Shown: positions 27,674 to 39,362, counted from the stretch's first letter. The stretch: DNA of 64,000 nt from Deltaproteobacteria bacterium (GCA_016218975.1 JACRCO010000037.1:1-64000), one strand, 5' to 3'. Numbers and translations are program-made. The notes: generated from the sequence alone by a model not told the origin.

Positions 27674-29292
27674 TAGCGGTCATCGACAATTACGATTCGT
27701 TTACCTACAACCTGGTCCAGTACCTGGGAGAACTTGGAGCGGACGTCCGGGTCTTCCGCAACGACGGGATTTCGGTGGCGGACCTCGCCGGGATGAACCC
27801 TTCCGGCATTCTCGTATCTCCCGGTCCGGGCGGGCCGGATGACGCTGGGATTTCACTGGAGGCCATCCGCGCATTTTCTGACAAGGTCCCCATCCTCGGA
27901 GTGTGCCTCGGGCACCAGTGCATCGGCCAGGCATTCGGCGGGAAGATCGTCCACGCACAGGCGCTCATGCACGGTAAGACTTCCAAGATCCGCCACAACG
28001 GAAAAGGGATCTTTTCCCTCATAGAAAACCCGATGACGGCCACGAGGTACCATTCGCTCGCGATCGACCGGTCCTCGCTTCCCGCCGAGCTGGAGGTGTG
28101 CGCGGAATCGGAGGACGGCGAAATCATGGGCGTACGGCACGTTTCCCGCCCGATCTTCGGTGTCCAGTTCCATCCCGAGTCGATCCTGACGCAGTACGGC
28201 ATGCGGATCCTGGAGAATTTCCTGTCTCTCATCGATCCGAGGCAGCCGGTGCTGCGCTGTTTCGGCAATATCCGCGAGGCTATTTCGGAGGTGGCGGCGA
28301 AGAAGAACCTCACCGCCGACGGGATGAGGGACGCGATGTGGATGATCATGGGAGGGGAGGCCACGCCGGCCCAGATCGCCTCCTTCCTTTCCTGCCTCGC
28401 GATGAAAGGCGAGACGACGGCGGAGATCGCCGCCGCCGCCGGTGTGATGCGGCAGAAGGCGATCCGGATCAGGACGGCCCCCGGCGATGACGTTCTGGAT
28501 ACCTGCGGGACGGGAGGCGACCGTGCTGGGACATTCAACATATCCACAACCGTGGCGTTCGTCGCCGCCGGCGCGGGCATAAGGGTCGCGAAGCACGGCA
28601 ACCGGTCCGTAACGAGCCGCGCGGGAAGCGCCGATGTGCTTGAAGCGCTCGGTATGGACCTTGCTGCTTCCGCCGAGAAGGTGCAGAAGTCGCTGGACAC
28701 GGCGGGGATCACATTCATGTTCGCGCCCAAGTTTCATGCGTCGATGAAGTACGCGATAGGACCTCGGCGTGAAATCGGCATCCGCACGATCTTCAACATC
28801 CTCGGACCCTTGAGCAATCCGGCGGAAGCGAACTGCCAGGTTGTCGGCGTCTACAGCGAGGAGCTCGGCGAAGTATACTCCGGCGTCCTTGCGGAGCTGG
28901 GACTAAAGAGGGCATTCGTCGTCCACGGCACCGACGGGCTGGACGAGGTGACGCTGGGGGCGCCATCCATAGTGTGGGAAGTGGGAAGCGGGAAAGTAAA
29001 GCGCTACCTTTTCGACCCGAGGTCCGCCGGGTTCGATTACGTCCCGATGCAGGAGCTGAAAGGCGGAGATGCCGCGACCAACGCCGGAATCCTTTCAGGG
29101 ATACTTTCGGGCGCGGCCGGCCCCGCCCGCCAGGCGGTGTTGTTGAACGCCGCGTTCGCCATCGTCGCAGGAGGGATGGCGGAGAACGTCAGGGAAGGGG
29201 TGGAGAAAGCGAAGAAGTCGATCGATTCGGGCGCCGCGACGGCCCGGCTGAAGGCATTCCTTGAAGTGTTGGGGCGCAAGGAGGCTCGCTGA
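27670..29292 (+). CDS. trpGD: Anthranilate synthase glutaminase fused to anthranilate phosphoribosyltransferase
   Basis: A two-domain protein of 540 residues. TrpG (about 1-190) is a class I amidotransferase with the nucleophile Cys79 in [14 protein letters not shown] and the His-Glu pair in [11 protein letters not shown]. TrpD (about 195-540) adds phosphoribose to anthranilate; [20 protein letters not shown] and [20 protein letters not shown] bind PRPP. Fusion of this kind is known from E. coli and some others. Start is TTG inside the trpE end (four-base overlap), read as [15 protein letters not shown], the standard TrpG N-terminus. Confidence 0.96.
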   Translation: MIAVIDNYDSFTYNLVQYLGELGADVRVFRNDGISVADLAGMNPSGILVSPGPGGPDDAGISLEAIRAFSDKVPILGVCLGHQCIGQAFGGKIVHAQALMHGKTSKIRHNGKGIFSLIENPMTATRYHSLAIDRSSLPAELEVCAESEDGEIMGVRHVSRPIFGVQFHPESILTQYGMRILENFLSLIDPRQPVLRCFGNIREAISEVAAKKNLTADGMRDAMWMIMGGEATPAQIASFLSCLAMKGETTAEIAAAAGVMRQKAIRIRTAPGDDVLDTCGTGGDRAGTFNISTTVAFVAAGAGIRVAKHGNRSVTSRAGSADVLEALGMDLAASAEKVQKSLDTAGITFMFAPKFHASMKYAIGPRREIGIRTIFNILGPLSNPAEANCQVVGVYSEELGEVYSGVLAELGLKRAFVVHGTDGLDEVTLGAPSIVWEVGSGKVKRYLFDPRSAGFDYVPMQELKGGDAATNAGILSGILSGAAGPARQAVLLNAAFAIVAGGMAENVREGVEKAKKSIDSGAATARLKAFLEVLGRKEAR

Positions 29293-29298
29293 GATCGA

Positions 29299-30093
29299 AT
29301 GGCGTCGTTCCTGGACAAGATCCTTCCGGGCGTGCGGGAGGAGCTCGCGAAGAGAAAGGCGGCAGAACCGATTTCTTCCGTCATGGCGCGGGCGAAGGAG
29401 AACCGCAACCGCCGCGATATAAGGGATCGCCTGGGAAACGGACCGGGCATAATCGCGGAGATCAAGCGGGCTTCACCGTCCCGCGGATGGATCCGGAAAG
29501 ATCTTCACGCGGCTGAAACCGCGCGTGCTTATGCCGAAGGAGGCGCTTGCGCCATTTCCGTTCTGACGGAAGGCCGTTATTTCGGCGGCTCTCTCGACGA
29601 CCTGTCGGCCGCGAGCACGTCCTGCGGGACAGTGCCCGTTCTACGGAAGGATTTCGTGCTGGACGAGTACATGGTCGCGGAGTCACGGGCCTGCGGCGCC
29701 GACCTTGTCCTGCTGATCGTAGCGGTGCTGGGGAACGAGACGGGCCGGCTTGCCCGCGAGGCCGCTACCTTCGGCATGGAGGCGCTCGTCGAGGTGCACG
29801 ACGAAAAGGAACTGGAAATGGCGGCGGCATGCGGGGCCGCGCTCATCGGGATCAACAACCGGAACCTTGCGACCCTGCGGGTGGACCTCGAAACTTCCCG
29901 GCGGCTTCTCCCCATGGTCCCGGGAAACGCCGTGAAAATCGTGGAAAGCGGAATCGGTTCCCCCGCGGAGATCGCGGAATTTTCCTCCATGGGGGCGGAC
30001 GCGTTTCTCGTGGGCGAAACGCTCGTAAGGGCAGGAAACCCGGCGGCGGCTATCCGCACGCTCCGGGGATATCGGACTCCCGCGAAAGGATAA
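29299..30093 (+). CDS. trpC: Indole-3-glycerol phosphate synthase
   Basis: Closes the indole ring from carboxyphenylaminodeoxyribulose phosphate. The 264-residue TIM barrel has [55 protein letters not shown] and [18 protein letters not shown], with the catalytic lysines and glutamates of the family. It is a stand-alone enzyme, not fused with TrpF. The ATG is six bases after trpGD with AGGAGG 15 bases upstream. Confidence 0.96.
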   Translation: MASFLDKILPGVREELAKRKAAEPISSVMARAKENRNRRDIRDRLGNGPGIIAEIKRASPSRGWIRKDLHAAETARAYAEGGACAISVLTEGRYFGGSLDDLSAASTSCGTVPVLRKDFVLDEYMVAESRACGADLVLLIVAVLGNETGRLAREAATFGMEALVEVHDEKELEMAAACGAALIGINNRNLATLRVDLETSRRLLPMVPGNAVKIVESGIGSPAEIAEFSSMGADAFLVGETLVRAGNPAAAIRTLRGYRTPAKG

Positions 30094-30103
30094 GCGAAGG
30101 AGC

Positions 30104-31468
30104 ATGTCCGTGGAAACGAAGATCGTGCTGAAGGATTCGGAAATCCCGAAGACCTGGTATAACATCCTTGCGGACATGCCGAACCCTCCCGCGCCGGTGC
30201 TGCACCCCGGGACGGGGAAACCCGTCACTCCGGACGACCTGCTTCCCCTCTTCCCGATGTCGATCATCGAGCAGGAAGTTTCAACGCAGAGGTTCATTCC
30301 CATTCCGGAAGAGGTGAGAAAGGTATACGCATTATGGCGCCCCACGCCGATGTACCGCGCCAGGCGCCTCGAAGCGGCGATCGGGACCCGCTCCCGCATC
30401 TATTACAAGTACGAGGGGACCAGTCCGGCGGGAAGCCACAAGCCGAACACTTCCATCCCGCAGGCGTACTTCAACAGGATGGCGGGCAGGAAGCGCATCG
30501 CGACGGAGACGGGAGCGGGGCAGTGGGGCTCCGCGCTCGCGCTGGGCGCATCGTTCTTCGGCCTGGAAGCGAAGGTGTACATGGTGAGGGTGAGCTACAG
30601 CCAGAAACCGTACCGCAGGATGCTGATGGAGTCCTATGGTGCGACGGTCGTCCCGTCTCCGAGCCCGGATACGCAAAGCGGGAAGGCCATCCTCGCCGGA
30701 AATCCGGATTCCCCGGGCTCTCTTGGAATCGCCATAAGCGAGGCAGTCGAGGATGCGGCAACGCGCGAGGATACCAGCTATGCGCTCGGGTCCGTCCTGA
30801 ACCACGTCCTTCTCCACCAGACGGTGATCGGGGAGGAATGCCGGGAACAGATGAAGATCGCGGGGGATTATCCCGACGTCGTCATAGCCTGCTGCGGGGG
30901 CGGAAGCAACCTCGCGGGGATCGGGTTTCCGTTCCTGCGGGACAAGTTCTCCGGGGCGAAGAATCCAAGGGTCGTCGCCGTGGAGCCCGCGTCCTGCCCC
31001 ACGCTTACAAAGGGGATCTACGCTTACGATTTCGGGGATACTGCGAAGCTGACGCCGTTGGTCAAAATGTATACGCTGGGGCACGATTTCGTTCCGGCCG
31101 GGATCCACGCCGGTGGGCTGCGCTACCACGGTGATTCCCCGCTGGTCAGCCAGCTTTATCACGAAGGGCTGATCGAGGCGCAGGCCTATCCCCAGAACAT
31201 GGTGTTCGAGAGCGCGCTCGCATTTTCACGGTCGGAGGGTATCCTGCCCGCGCCCGAATCGTCCCACGCCGTTCATTGCGCGATCGCCGAAGCGAAAAAG
31301 GCGGACGAGGAAGGGAAAGAGAAGGCCATCCTGTTCAACCTCAGCGGTCACGGGTTCTTCGACCTGGCCGCGTACGACGATTTCCTGGCGGGAAGGCTGA
31401 CCGATCACGAGCATCCCGCGAGCGATATCCGGGAGGCGCTCGCGCGGCTGCCGCAGGTGGAGGAATAG
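30104..31468 (+). CDS. trpB2: Tryptophan synthase beta-like protein, TrpB2 type
   Basis: A PLP enzyme of 454 residues in the TrpB2 subgroup, which is longer than the classic beta chain and generally does not bind TrpA. The PLP lysine is in [18 protein letters not shown] near residue 110; [20 protein letters not shown] and [17 protein letters not shown] bind cofactor. Family members can condense free indole with serine, and salvage of leaked indole has been proposed. Here it sits inside the trp operon, upstream of trpF and of a normal trpB, so both kinds coexist. Confidence 0.93.
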   Translation: MSVETKIVLKDSEIPKTWYNILADMPNPPAPVLHPGTGKPVTPDDLLPLFPMSIIEQEVSTQRFIPIPEEVRKVYALWRPTPMYRARRLEAAIGTRSRIYYKYEGTSPAGSHKPNTSIPQAYFNRMAGRKRIATETGAGQWGSALALGASFFGLEAKVYMVRVSYSQKPYRRMLMESYGATVVPSPSPDTQSGKAILAGNPDSPGSLGIAISEAVEDAATREDTSYALGSVLNHVLLHQTVIGEECREQMKIAGDYPDVVIACCGGGSNLAGIGFPFLRDKFSGAKNPRVVAVEPASCPTLTKGIYAYDFGDTAKLTPLVKMYTLGHDFVPAGIHAGGLRYHGDSPLVSQLYHEGLIEAQAYPQNMVFESALAFSRSEGILPAPESSHAVHCAIAEAKKADEEGKEKAILFNLSGHGFFDLAAYDDFLAGRLTDHEHPASDIREALARLPQVEE

Positions 31469-31471
31469 GGT

Positions 31472-32110
31472 TTGAAGCTGTTCAGGATCAAGGTCTGCGG
31501 GGTGACTTCGGCGCAGGACGCGGCGCTGGCGGCTTCGTTGGGCGCCGACGCCGTCGGCATAAATTTCTACAAGGGATCGCGTAGGCACGTCCCTGTGTCG
31601 GAGGCCGCACCGATCGTCGCGGCTGTGCGAGGCAAGGCCGTTCCGGTGGCGGTGTTCGTCAACGAGCTCCCGGAAACTATCGAGAGCGTCTGCCGGCTTC
31701 TGAAGATCGATATGGTGCAGCTTTCAGGGCATGAGCCCCCGGCCGCGGCACGGAGGCTGAAATTTTTCCGGATCAAGGCGGTGCATCTTCGCGACGGCTC
31801 GGAACTGAACCTGTACGGGAAATACCCGTGCGAAGCGTTCCTGCTGGACACCTCCGTTCCGGGAGAGTTCGGGGGCACCGGAAAGCCGTTCGATTGGGGA
31901 AAGATCGAAGGAATGAAGCCCGGGAAGCCCTGGGTGCTTGCCGGCGGGCTTACACACGAGAACGTGGCGGCTGGGATAAAAACCTTGCATCCGGACGGTG
32001 TGGACGTGGCGAGCGGAGTCGAAGCGGCGCCGGGGAAAAAGGACCAGAATATGTTAAGGTCTTTCATTAATAATGCGAAGGAAGCATTTGAATATGCTCG
32101 AAAACATTAA
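31472..32110 (+). CDS. trpF: Phosphoribosylanthranilate isomerase
   Basis: Isomerises phosphoribosylanthranilate in the tryptophan pathway. The 212-residue barrel begins [19 protein letters not shown] with the catalytic cysteine, and has [19 protein letters not shown] with the catalytic aspartate and [12 protein letters not shown] for phosphate binding. The usual QLHG motif reads QLSG here. Start is TTG, three bases after trpB2. The end overlaps trpB1. Confidence 0.94.
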   Translation: MKLFRIKVCGVTSAQDAALAASLGADAVGINFYKGSRRHVPVSEAAPIVAAVRGKAVPVAVFVNELPETIESVCRLLKIDMVQLSGHEPPAAARRLKFFRIKAVHLRDGSELNLYGKYPCEAFLLDTSVPGEFGGTGKPFDWGKIEGMKPGKPWVLAGGLTHENVAAGIKTLHPDGVDVASGVEAAPGKKDQNMLRSFINNAKEAFEYARKH

Positions 32111-33311
32111 GTACAAAATGCCGGATTCCTGCGGGCATTTCGGGCCTTTCGGGGGGCGGTACGTCGCCGAGACGCTCATGGCGGCCCTGATAGAGCTTGA
32201 AACCGCGTACGGGAAGGCTTCCTCCGACAGGGGGTTCTCGGCGGAGCTATCCGGACTGCTGCGTAATTATGCGGGGCGCCCCACCCCTCTGTACTTTGCG
32301 GGCAGGCTTACGGAGAAGGCAGGCGGCGCGAGGATTTACCTCAAGCGCGAGGACCTGGCGCATACCGGTTCCCACAAGATCAACAATACGCTCGGGCAGG
32401 GGCTACTCGCTCACCGAATGGGGAAAAGGCGGGTCATCGCGGAAACCGGCGCGGGACAGCACGGCGTGGCGACCGCCACCGTATGCGCGAAGCTCGGCAT
32501 CGATTGCGCGGTTTACATGGGTTCGGAGGACGTACGGCGCCAGGAGTTGAACGTTTTCCGGATGCGGCTTCTGGGATCCGGGGTGATCCCCGTGGAATCC
32601 GGAAGCAAAACGCTTAAGGACGCCATGAACGAAGCGCTGCGGGATTGGGTCACCAACGTGCGAACGACCTATTACCTGATCGGCTCGACAGCCGGCCCGC
32701 ACCCGTATCCCATGATGGTCCGCGACTTCCAGTCGGTAATAGGAAAGGAAACCCTGCGGCAGTTCCGCGCCGTGGAGGGCGGGCTGCCTTCCGCCGTCGT
32801 CGCCTGCGTAGGCGGAGGAAGCAACGCCATGGGGATCTTCACGCCGTTCATCCCGAAGAGGAAAGTCCGGCTGGTAGGCGTCGAGGCCGCGGGCCATGGC
32901 CTGTCCTCGGGGAAACACGGCGCGACGCTGTGCAGGGGGCGCGTCGGCGTCCTTCACGGAAGCAAGTCCTTCGTGATCCAGGACGACGACGGGCAGATCC
33001 GGGAGGCGCATTCCATTTCGGCAGGACTGGACTACCCCGGGGTGGGCCCGGAACATTCTTATCTTAAGTCCACCGGCAGGGCGAAATACGTATCCATTAC
33101 GGACGAGCAGGCGCTGGAAGGGTTCGACCTCCTGTCGAGATACGAAGGGATACTTCCGGCGCTCGAGTCCTCGCACGCCCTCGCTTACGGCATCCGAATG
33201 GCGCGAAGCATGCGGCGGTCCGAGTCCGTCGTCATAAACGTGTCCGGCAGGGGGGACAAGGACATTACCATCCTTTCGGAGAGAATGGGGGGGGCGCATG
33301 TCGCGGATTGA
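32094..33311 (+). CDS. trpB: Tryptophan synthase beta chain (TrpB1)
   Basis: Makes tryptophan from indole and serine, paired with TrpA. The 405 residues from this ATG start with the family [20 protein letters not shown]. The PLP lysine is in [17 protein letters not shown] near residue 87, with [16 protein letters not shown] and [12 protein letters not shown] for phosphate binding. An in-frame ATG at 32073 exists, but AAGGAAG lies about 11 bases before the chosen one. The gene overlaps trpF by 17 bases and trpA by 14. Confidence 0.95.
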   Translation: MLENIKYKMPDSCGHFGPFGGRYVAETLMAALIELETAYGKASSDRGFSAELSGLLRNYAGRPTPLYFAGRLTEKAGGARIYLKREDLAHTGSHKINNTLGQGLLAHRMGKRRVIAETGAGQHGVATATVCAKLGIDCAVYMGSEDVRRQELNVFRMRLLGSGVIPVESGSKTLKDAMNEALRDWVTNVRTTYYLIGSTAGPHPYPMMVRDFQSVIGKETLRQFRAVEGGLPSAVVACVGGGSNAMGIFTPFIPKRKVRLVGVEAAGHGLSSGKHGATLCRGRVGVLHGSKSFVIQDDDGQIREAHSISAGLDYPGVGPEHSYLKSTGRAKYVSITDEQALEGFDLLSRYEGILPALESSHALAYGIRMARSMRRSESVVINVSGRGDKDITILSERMGGAHVAD

Positions 33312-34092
33312 GGAAGTTTTCGCGTCCCTCGCAAGACGAGGAGAAAAGGGCCTCGTGGTCTACCTGACGGCGGGGGACCCGGATGCCGGGTCATCGCTTG
33401 CATATCTTCGCGCGGCGGCGGACGGCGGAGCGGACATTCTCGAAGTGGGGATCCCGTTTTCCGACCCGATGGCAGACGGCCCGACGATACAGGCAGCCTC
33501 CCGGCGCGCCCTGGACGGCGGGATGACGGTTGACCGGGCGCTTTCCATGGTCCGGGACCTAAGGAAAACCCATCCGCTGCCCGTCGTACTGTTCGGTTAC
33601 TACAATCCGTTTTTCAGCTACGGCGTGCGCCGTTTCTGCAAGGTTGCGAAGGCCTCGGGGGCGGACGGAACGCTCGTGGTCGACCTGCCGTACGAGGAAG
33701 CCGGGGAGATGGCGCCGGAAGCTCGGATGGCGGGGCTTGACTGGATTCCGCTGGCTTCGCCGACGAGCAGTCTCCCGAGGATACGCAAGGCTGTCGATTC
33801 CGGCTCCGGTTTCCTGTACCTTATTTCAGTGACCGGAATCACGGGGGCCAGGACGTCGCTGCCGGCCGATGTCGCCGCCTGGGCGAAGGCGGTGAAGTTG
33901 CGCAGCAGGCTTCCCGTCGCGGTGGGATTCGGCATATCCACGCCGGGAATGGCTCGCGGGGTTGCCGGATTTGCGGATGCGGCGGTCGTCGGGAGCGCCT
34001 GCGTGAAGATCGTGGAGAAGCACGGCGCGTCGCGCACCGGGCCGGAAGCGCTCAGGCGTTTCGTTCGGTCCCTCAAAAAGGAATTGAGGTGA
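33298..34092 (+). CDS. trpA: Tryptophan synthase alpha chain
   Basis: Splits indole-glycerol phosphate and channels indole to TrpB1. The 264 residues have the catalytic glutamate and aspartate in [20 protein letters not shown] and the loop [20 protein letters not shown]. The C-terminal [20 protein letters not shown] and [16 protein letters not shown] hold the phosphate. The ATG overlaps trpB1 by 14 bases, and the stop overlaps a possible GTG of accD. Confidence 0.96.
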   Translation: MSRIEEVFASLARRGEKGLVVYLTAGDPDAGSSLAYLRAAADGGADILEVGIPFSDPMADGPTIQAASRRALDGGMTVDRALSMVRDLRKTHPLPVVLFGYYNPFFSYGVRRFCKVAKASGADGTLVVDLPYEEAGEMAPEARMAGLDWIPLASPTSSLPRIRKAVDSGSGFLYLISVTGITGARTSLPADVAAWAKAVKLRSRLPVAVGFGISTPGMARGVAGFADAAVVGSACVKIVEKHGASRTGPEALRRFVRSLKKELR

Positions 34093-34097
34093 ATACG

Positions 34098-34946
34098 ATG
34101 CCCATACGTCTTTTCCGAAGGAAGGACGAAAGCGAAAAGAAGATCAAGATCCCGGAAGGGATGTGGATCAAGTGCGACGCCTGCCTCGAGATCATCTACA
34201 AGCCCGAGGTCGAACGGAACCTGAACGTCTGCCCGAAGTGCAATTACCATTTCCGCATCCCGGCCATGGAGCGTCTGCGCGCCGTCGCCGACGAGGGGAC
34301 CTTCCTGGAGTTCGGCGAGGACCTCGAGTCCGTGGACATGCTGACCTTCACCGACACGAAGAAGTACACGGACAGGCTGAAGGAAGCGAAGAAGAAAACG
34401 GGACGCAAGGAGGCGGTCATTACGGGATCGGCGAAGATCAACGGGATCGACGTCGTCCTCGCCGTCCTCGACTTCGAGTTCCTCGGCGGGTCGATGGGCT
34501 GCGTAGTTGGGGAAAAGGTCACCGCCGCCGCCGAGTCCGCGCTGGAGCTGTCCTTCCCCCTGATCGTTTTCAGCGCTTCCGGGGGCGCAAGGATGCAGGA
34601 AGGGGTCCTGTCGCTCATGCAGATGGCGAAGACGAGCGCCGCCCTCGCGCGGCTGGCCGACGCGCGCCTGCCGTTCATAAGCGTACTTACGGACCCAACG
34701 ACGGGGGGAGTCGCCGCAAGCTTCGCCATGCTGGGAGACATCATAGTATCCGAGCCTGGCGCCCTTATCGGGTTCGCCGGGCCGCGGGTGATCGAGCAGA
34801 CGATCAAGCAGAAACTGCCCGAAGGGTTCCAGAGGGCGGAGTTTCTCCTCGAACACGGAATGATAGACATCATCGTGGAGCGGACCCGCCTGAAGCCCAC
34901 GCTTACCCAGCTGCTCCGCTTCATGACGGCATTCCCCGGGAAATGA
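34098..34946 (+). CDS. accD: Acetyl-CoA carboxylase carboxyltransferase beta subunit
   Basis: Half of the carboxyltransferase that makes malonyl-CoA for fatty acids; the alpha subunit gene is not in the window. The 282 residues begin [20 protein letters not shown], then a four-cysteine zinc finger ([11 protein letters not shown] and CPKCNYHF, about 24-46) and the crotonase-like core with [19 protein letters not shown] and [20 protein letters not shown]. The ATG has GAGGTG six bases upstream; a GTG at 34089 overlaps trpA. Linkage of accD to folC and trp is common in proteobacteria. Confidence 0.96.
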   Translation: MPIRLFRRKDESEKKIKIPEGMWIKCDACLEIIYKPEVERNLNVCPKCNYHFRIPAMERLRAVADEGTFLEFGEDLESVDMLTFTDTKKYTDRLKEAKKKTGRKEAVITGSAKINGIDVVLAVLDFEFLGGSMGCVVGEKVTAAAESALELSFPLIVFSASGGARMQEGVLSLMQMAKTSAALARLADARLPFISVLTDPTTGGVAASFAMLGDIIVSEPGALIGFAGPRVIEQTIKQKLPEGFQRAEFLLEHGMIDIIVERTRLKPTLTQLLRFMTAFPGK

Positions 34947-36262
34947 CCGGGGGCATCGCCCGTATCCCACAACGGTCTTCCGCCGGTGCGGCGGGCACGA
35001 TCCGGCCGGGACTCGAGCGGATACGGGCGGCGTTCGAACTGACGGGCCACCCCGAGCGCTCCTTCCGCACCATTCATATCGCGGGGACGAACGGAAAAGG
35101 ATCGACGGCTGCGTTCATCGAGGCGGTCCTTCGCAGGCTGGTCACAGGTCCGGTCGCGTTGTACACCTCCCCGCATCTCGTTTCTCCCGAGGAACGCATC
35201 CGGGTCGCCGGACGGAAGATCCCGGCGGAAGCGTTGAGCCGCACCTTGCGGAAGGCGTCCGCCCTTTCCAGGGCCATGGGACCGGAAAGCGCTCCTCCGG
35301 CATCCTGGTTCGAGGAGATGACCTGGGCCGCCTGCGACTGGTTCCGGAAGTCGAAAGCGGCCGTCGTGGTCATGGAGGCGGGTCTGGGAGGACGCTGGGA
35401 CGCGACGAACGCCTGCAACCCTGCCGTTTCCGTGATAACCACCGTGGGGATCGACCATAGTGAATGGCTGGGGGGCACTTTGCGGGAGATCGCAGGGGAA
35501 AAGGCGGAAATCATTCGGCGCGGGATCCCCGTCGTGATCGGCGCGCTCCGCCGTATCCCGCGGGGCGTCGTGATCCGCAAGGCGGAAGAGATGGAATCCC
35601 CGGTTTGGGAGCTGGGAAGGGATTTCCGGTGGGAGGAATTCGGCCGGGACAGGATTCGGGTCCGCCTGCCTGGAGCCGAAGTACCCGCAGCCCGGCTGTC
35701 GATGGCAGGCGTTTTCCAGCGTGACAATGCCGCCATTGCGTGCGCCGCCGCATGGCGATGGGCTTCCGCTTCCGGGGTGGATCCGGGCGACTTCGCGATA
35801 GCAGCGAGAGAGGGCATGGAATCCGCAAAATGGCCGGGGCGTTTTTCCCCTTTGCCCGGGCGCGGCAACGCCGGAGCATGGGTGGACGGTGCGCATAACC
35901 CGGATGCGGCGAGGGCGCTGGCAAGGGAACTTCGCGCCCGCAAGGCGGTGAACGAAGCCGCGCGGATCATCGCCCTTTGGAGCATGCTGCGCGACAAGGA
36001 CATTTTCGGGTTCCTGAAAGAACTGCGTGGAACGGTGGACGGGTGGGTCGTATTCCCGATGGAACACGAGCGCGCGGCATCCCTCGATGAGCTTTCCGGC
36101 GCCTGCCGGCGGATCGGTTGCGCATTCCGGGCTGCGGAAAACTTCGATGACGGATGGACGGAAGCGAGGAAGTGGGCGCGCCGTGGGGGATTGGTGATCG
36201 TGTGCGGCTCACTCGTTGCCGTGGGGGAAGCATACCGCAGCAGGGTGGGGGAAATCCCGTGA
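34943..36262 (+). CDS. folC: Dihydrofolate / folylpolyglutamate synthase
   Basis: Adds glutamate to dihydropteroate and to folates. The 439 residues contain the ATP loop [17 protein letters not shown] at about 45-61, [17 protein letters not shown] and [20 protein letters not shown] of the Mur-ligase fold, and [19 protein letters not shown] in the C-domain. The open frame runs far upstream within accD, but the ATG in the four-base overlap with the accD stop gives the correct N-terminus, which has a somewhat long lead before the P-loop. Confidence 0.94.
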   Translation: MTGGIARIPQRSSAGAAGTIRPGLERIRAAFELTGHPERSFRTIHIAGTNGKGSTAAFIEAVLRRLVTGPVALYTSPHLVSPEERIRVAGRKIPAEALSRTLRKASALSRAMGPESAPPASWFEEMTWAACDWFRKSKAAVVVMEAGLGGRWDATNACNPAVSVITTVGIDHSEWLGGTLREIAGEKAEIIRRGIPVVIGALRRIPRGVVIRKAEEMESPVWELGRDFRWEEFGRDRIRVRLPGAEVPAARLSMAGVFQRDNAAIACAAAWRWASASGVDPGDFAIAAREGMESAKWPGRFSPLPGRGNAGAWVDGAHNPDAARALARELRARKAVNEAARIIALWSMLRDKDIFGFLKELRGTVDGWVVFPMEHERAASLDELSGACRRIGCAFRAAENFDDGWTEARKWARRGGLVIVCGSLVAVGEAYRSRVGEIP

Positions 36263-38448
36263 TGCGCCTGCCGGCGGTAATCGCGGCGGCGGTCATCCTT
36301 GCCGCCTTGTCGGCGCCCGTCCGTGCGGCCAACCTCCTTCCCGGCGTCTTTAAATCCGGGACGAAGCAGGCCGCCGGGATAACGCTGGGCGGACCGGTGA
36401 CGCTTAACGCCGACTCGCTTTCATACGACGAGGACACCGGGATCGCCGTGGCCGAGGGGAACGTCGAGATAGGGTTCGGGAACCGCTCCATCCGCGCGGA
36501 CCGGATCCGGTACAATTCGGAAACAGGGGATGCCGAGCTGGTCGGGCGCGTGCATTACAAGGAAATGGGGGACGAATTCTCCTTCGACCGGATCGAATTG
36601 AACATAGGGACGGAACTCGGGGTGATGTACAACGGGAGCATCCGCCTCGCCACCAACAACTACCAGATCCAGAGCGAGAAGTTCGAGAAGATCGGCGCCC
36701 GGAAGTTCCGGATCAGGAAGGGGACGCTGACCACCTGCCCTTGCGATCCCGAGCCGGACTGGAAATTCGAGGTGAGGAGATCGGAAGTCACCATAGACGG
36801 GTACGCCGTGGGGAAGGACGTGACGTTCAAGATTCGGGGAAAGCCCGTCCTCTGGCTCCCCTGGGCGGCATTCCCCGTGAAGCTCACCCGTCAAAGCGGA
36901 TTGCTCATGCCGAATTTCTCGCACAGCGGATCGAAGGGATATTCGTTCCAGCTCCCGTTCTACTGGGCGATATCGAAGTGGAGCGACGCCACTGTTACAC
37001 TCGAACATATGAGCGACAGGGGTCTCCGCCCCGAAGTGGAGTACCGATACGCCTTGACTCCCTCCGCGGGGGGTGAGGCGCATTTCACGGCGCACCACGA
37101 CAGAAAATTCGACGGCGACAGGTACCGCGTCTACGGCAAGAACGCTTACTGTAACGGCGACGGCTGGACCTCGAACGCGAAATGGGACTTCGTTTCGGAC
37201 GATCCGTATTACGTCGACCTGGTGGACGAGGATATCCTGAGGACGGGAAGGCACGTGGCTTCCAGGGCGTTCATCGGCCGCGGATCCGGGGAAAACTACG
37301 GCGCGCTTTCCGCGTCGTGGGTCCAGGACCTTCAGGACGTCCCGGACGACAACACCGTTCAGCGGCTTCCCGAGGCGACGGCGGCCTTTCTTCCCCGGCC
37401 CGTGGGCTTCGGAGGCATCGAAGCCGGCGGCGAGATCGCGGCCGTTTTTTTCTACCGGCGCGCGGGCGACCGTGAACTTCGCGGCAGAAGCTACGCCGAG
37501 CTGAACCGGTCATTCAGGTTGCATCCCGGCGTCACGTTCACGCCCTTCCTGTTCCTGGATCTGCTGGGCTCCACGCCGACGACGGATGTATACGGTACCC
37601 GGAGCGGGGGAAGGGTCCTTCCCGGCGGCGGCGGTCATGTAGAGACCGATTTCCGCCGGACATTCGAAAGGGAGGACGGAAAGAGGCTGGTCCACCTGGT
37701 GCAGTCCGACGTCGCGTTCCGATTCGTCCCTTCCGTAAATCAGACCGATATACCGCTTACCGACCAATGGGCGCGCGTCACGGAACAGCGGCAGCTCACA
37801 TTTTCGGTGACACAACGGCTGCTGCGCCTGGGCGGCGCCGACAATGCGGCCCAGGGCGGCACGGACAACGTCACCGGGCCGTACGAGCTGGCATCGCTTG
37901 CCCTGGAATGGGCGCTGGAGCTTGGGGAGAGGGAGCCTACCGGTTCGCCTTATCTTGATCCCCTCTCGCCGTTCGTAAGGTCGCTGCGCGACCAGATCGA
38001 CGTCGCGGCGGGAAGGATCGGGCGGCAGCGCGAGGCGGCTTCCGACGTCTTTGCGAGGTTCCAGGTCCGTCCCTCCCCGCCCTGGACGCTGACCGGCGAG
38101 ACCCTGTTCGACACGGGGCGAGGAAATTTCACGCTGGCCGCGCTGGGAGCGGAGTGGAAGCGCTCCGCCGACCACAGGGCGTCGCTGGAGTACCGCATAT
38201 CGCGGGACCTCGCTGAGGACCTGAACGGACAGTTCGCCGTCCGTCCCGTCAGGTCATTGGGATTGAAGACGACCATGAATTATTCCATCAGGGAGGCCCG
38301 GTTGGCCGAGGGGACCGCGACCCTGACGGTGTATCCGCGCAGCGAATGCTGGAACGTGGGGATCGAGGCCGGCAGGAAGACGAGGCCTGACATCTCAAGC
38401 TACAAGCTCCTCTTCTCGCTCAGGGGCATCGGAACGCTGGGGAATTGA
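36262..38448 (+). CDS. lptD: LPS assembly outer-membrane protein LptD
   Basis: Inserts lipopolysaccharide into the outer leaflet of the outer membrane. The 728-residue precursor has a signal peptide ([20 protein letters not shown], cleavage after VRA at about residue 22). An OstA/LptA-like N-domain follows (ADSLSYDEDTGIAVAEGNVE, to about 170), then the LptD beta-barrel with the marker LPWAAFPVKLTRQSGLLMPN and later strands of alternating polar and apolar residues. The ATG overlaps the folC stop by one base. It shows that the host makes LPS or a similar outer-membrane lipid. Confidence 0.92.
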   Translation: MRLPAVIAAAVILAALSAPVRAANLLPGVFKSGTKQAAGITLGGPVTLNADSLSYDEDTGIAVAEGNVEIGFGNRSIRADRIRYNSETGDAELVGRVHYKEMGDEFSFDRIELNIGTELGVMYNGSIRLATNNYQIQSEKFEKIGARKFRIRKGTLTTCPCDPEPDWKFEVRRSEVTIDGYAVGKDVTFKIRGKPVLWLPWAAFPVKLTRQSGLLMPNFSHSGSKGYSFQLPFYWAISKWSDATVTLEHMSDRGLRPEVEYRYALTPSAGGEAHFTAHHDRKFDGDRYRVYGKNAYCNGDGWTSNAKWDFVSDDPYYVDLVDEDILRTGRHVASRAFIGRGSGENYGALSASWVQDLQDVPDDNTVQRLPEATAAFLPRPVGFGGIEAGGEIAAVFFYRRAGDRELRGRSYAELNRSFRLHPGVTFTPFLFLDLLGSTPTTDVYGTRSGGRVLPGGGGHVETDFRRTFEREDGKRLVHLVQSDVAFRFVPSVNQTDIPLTDQWARVTEQRQLTFSVTQRLLRLGGADNAAQGGTDNVTGPYELASLALEWALELGEREPTGSPYLDPLSPFVRSLRDQIDVAAGRIGRQREAASDVFARFQVRPSPPWTLTGETLFDTGRGNFTLAALGAEWKRSADHRASLEYRISRDLAEDLNGQFAVRPVRSLGLKTTMNYSIREARLAEGTATLTVYPRSECWNVGIEAGRKTRPDISSYKLLFSLRGIGTLGN

Positions 38449-38453
38449 CGGAG

Positions 38454-39362
38454 ATGACGGATACGAACGAACGGGCGGTAGAGGCGCCGGGACAGGTTAA
38501 ACGGCGGATGTTGATCACCGGGGGCAGCGGTCTGCTCGGAAAAGAGATTTTCGGCGTTTTCGAAGGCGACTACGACGTGCATGCCACGGACGTGAAGGAT
38601 TGCGACGTCTCGAATCCCGTGGATTGCCGAAGGGTAATGCGAGAGTTCCGGCCGATGACCGTCGTGCATTGCGCAGCGTATACCGCGGTGGACCGGGCGG
38701 AAACCGAGGAGAAGCGCGCGTTCGCGGTGAACGCCGGGGGAACGAGGAACATTGCGCGTCAATGCAGGGAACAGGGCGCCCTGCTGGTGGCATACGGGTC
38801 GGATTACATATTCGACGGGAAATCCCGGCGACCCTATGCGGAAGACGACGAGGCGAACCCGCTCTCGGCATACGGCAGGACCAAGTGGGAGGCGGAAAAG
38901 GCGCTCCGGGAGGAAGCCCCCGACCACCTTCTTGTCCGGTCGCAGTGGCTATACGGGCCGCACGGCAGGAACTTCGTGTTCGCCGTGCTGGAAAAGGCCC
39001 GCAGGGGGGAAACGCTGCGCGTGGCGAACGACCAGACCGGCTGTCCGACGTTCGCGCGCGATCTCGCGGAGGCGACCCGCCGCCTCATCGATGCGGGGGC
39101 GCGGGGCACCTTCCATTTTTCGAACGAAGGGGAGACCACCTGGTACGGATTCGCCCGCTTTATCTTTGCGCACGCATGCTCCGGGCCGGTTTCCGTGGCG
39201 CCGGCCGTCGCCTCCGAACTGCCGTATCCGGCGCCGAGACCCGCCTATTCCGTGCTCGACAAGAGAAAGTACCGCGACGCTACGGGAGCGTTTCCGAGGC
39301 GTTGGGATGATGCCGTCCTTGAATTCATAAAAAAAACTTGCGAGAAAGGAGTGGCCTGGTAA
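38454..39362 (+). CDS. rfbD: dTDP-4-dehydrorhamnose reductase-like NAD(P) enzyme
   Basis: Likely the last step of dTDP-rhamnose synthesis for surface polysaccharide. The 302 residues have the N-terminal NAD(P) motif MLITGGSGLLGKEIFGVF, AAYTAVDRAETEEKRAFAVN, the YIFDGKSRRPYAED loop and the SDR pair YGRTKWEAEK. WLYGPHGRNFVFAVL and DQTGCPTFARDLAEATR are typical of RmlD. The rest of the rhamnose genes are not in the window. A TTG at 38445 overlaps lptD, but GGGGAA fits this ATG better. About 18 residues precede the fold. Confidence 0.88.
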   Translation: MTDTNERAVEAPGQVKRRMLITGGSGLLGKEIFGVFEGDYDVHATDVKDCDVSNPVDCRRVMREFRPMTVVHCAAYTAVDRAETEEKRAFAVNAGGTRNIARQCREQGALLVAYGSDYIFDGKSRRPYAEDDEANPLSAYGRTKWEAEKALREEAPDHLLVRSQWLYGPHGRNFVFAVLEKARRGETLRVANDQTGCPTFARDLAEATRRLIDAGARGTFHFSNEGETTWYGFARFIFAHACSGPVSVAPAVASELPYPAPRPAYSVLDKRKYRDATGAFPRRWDDAVLEFIKKTCEKGVAW

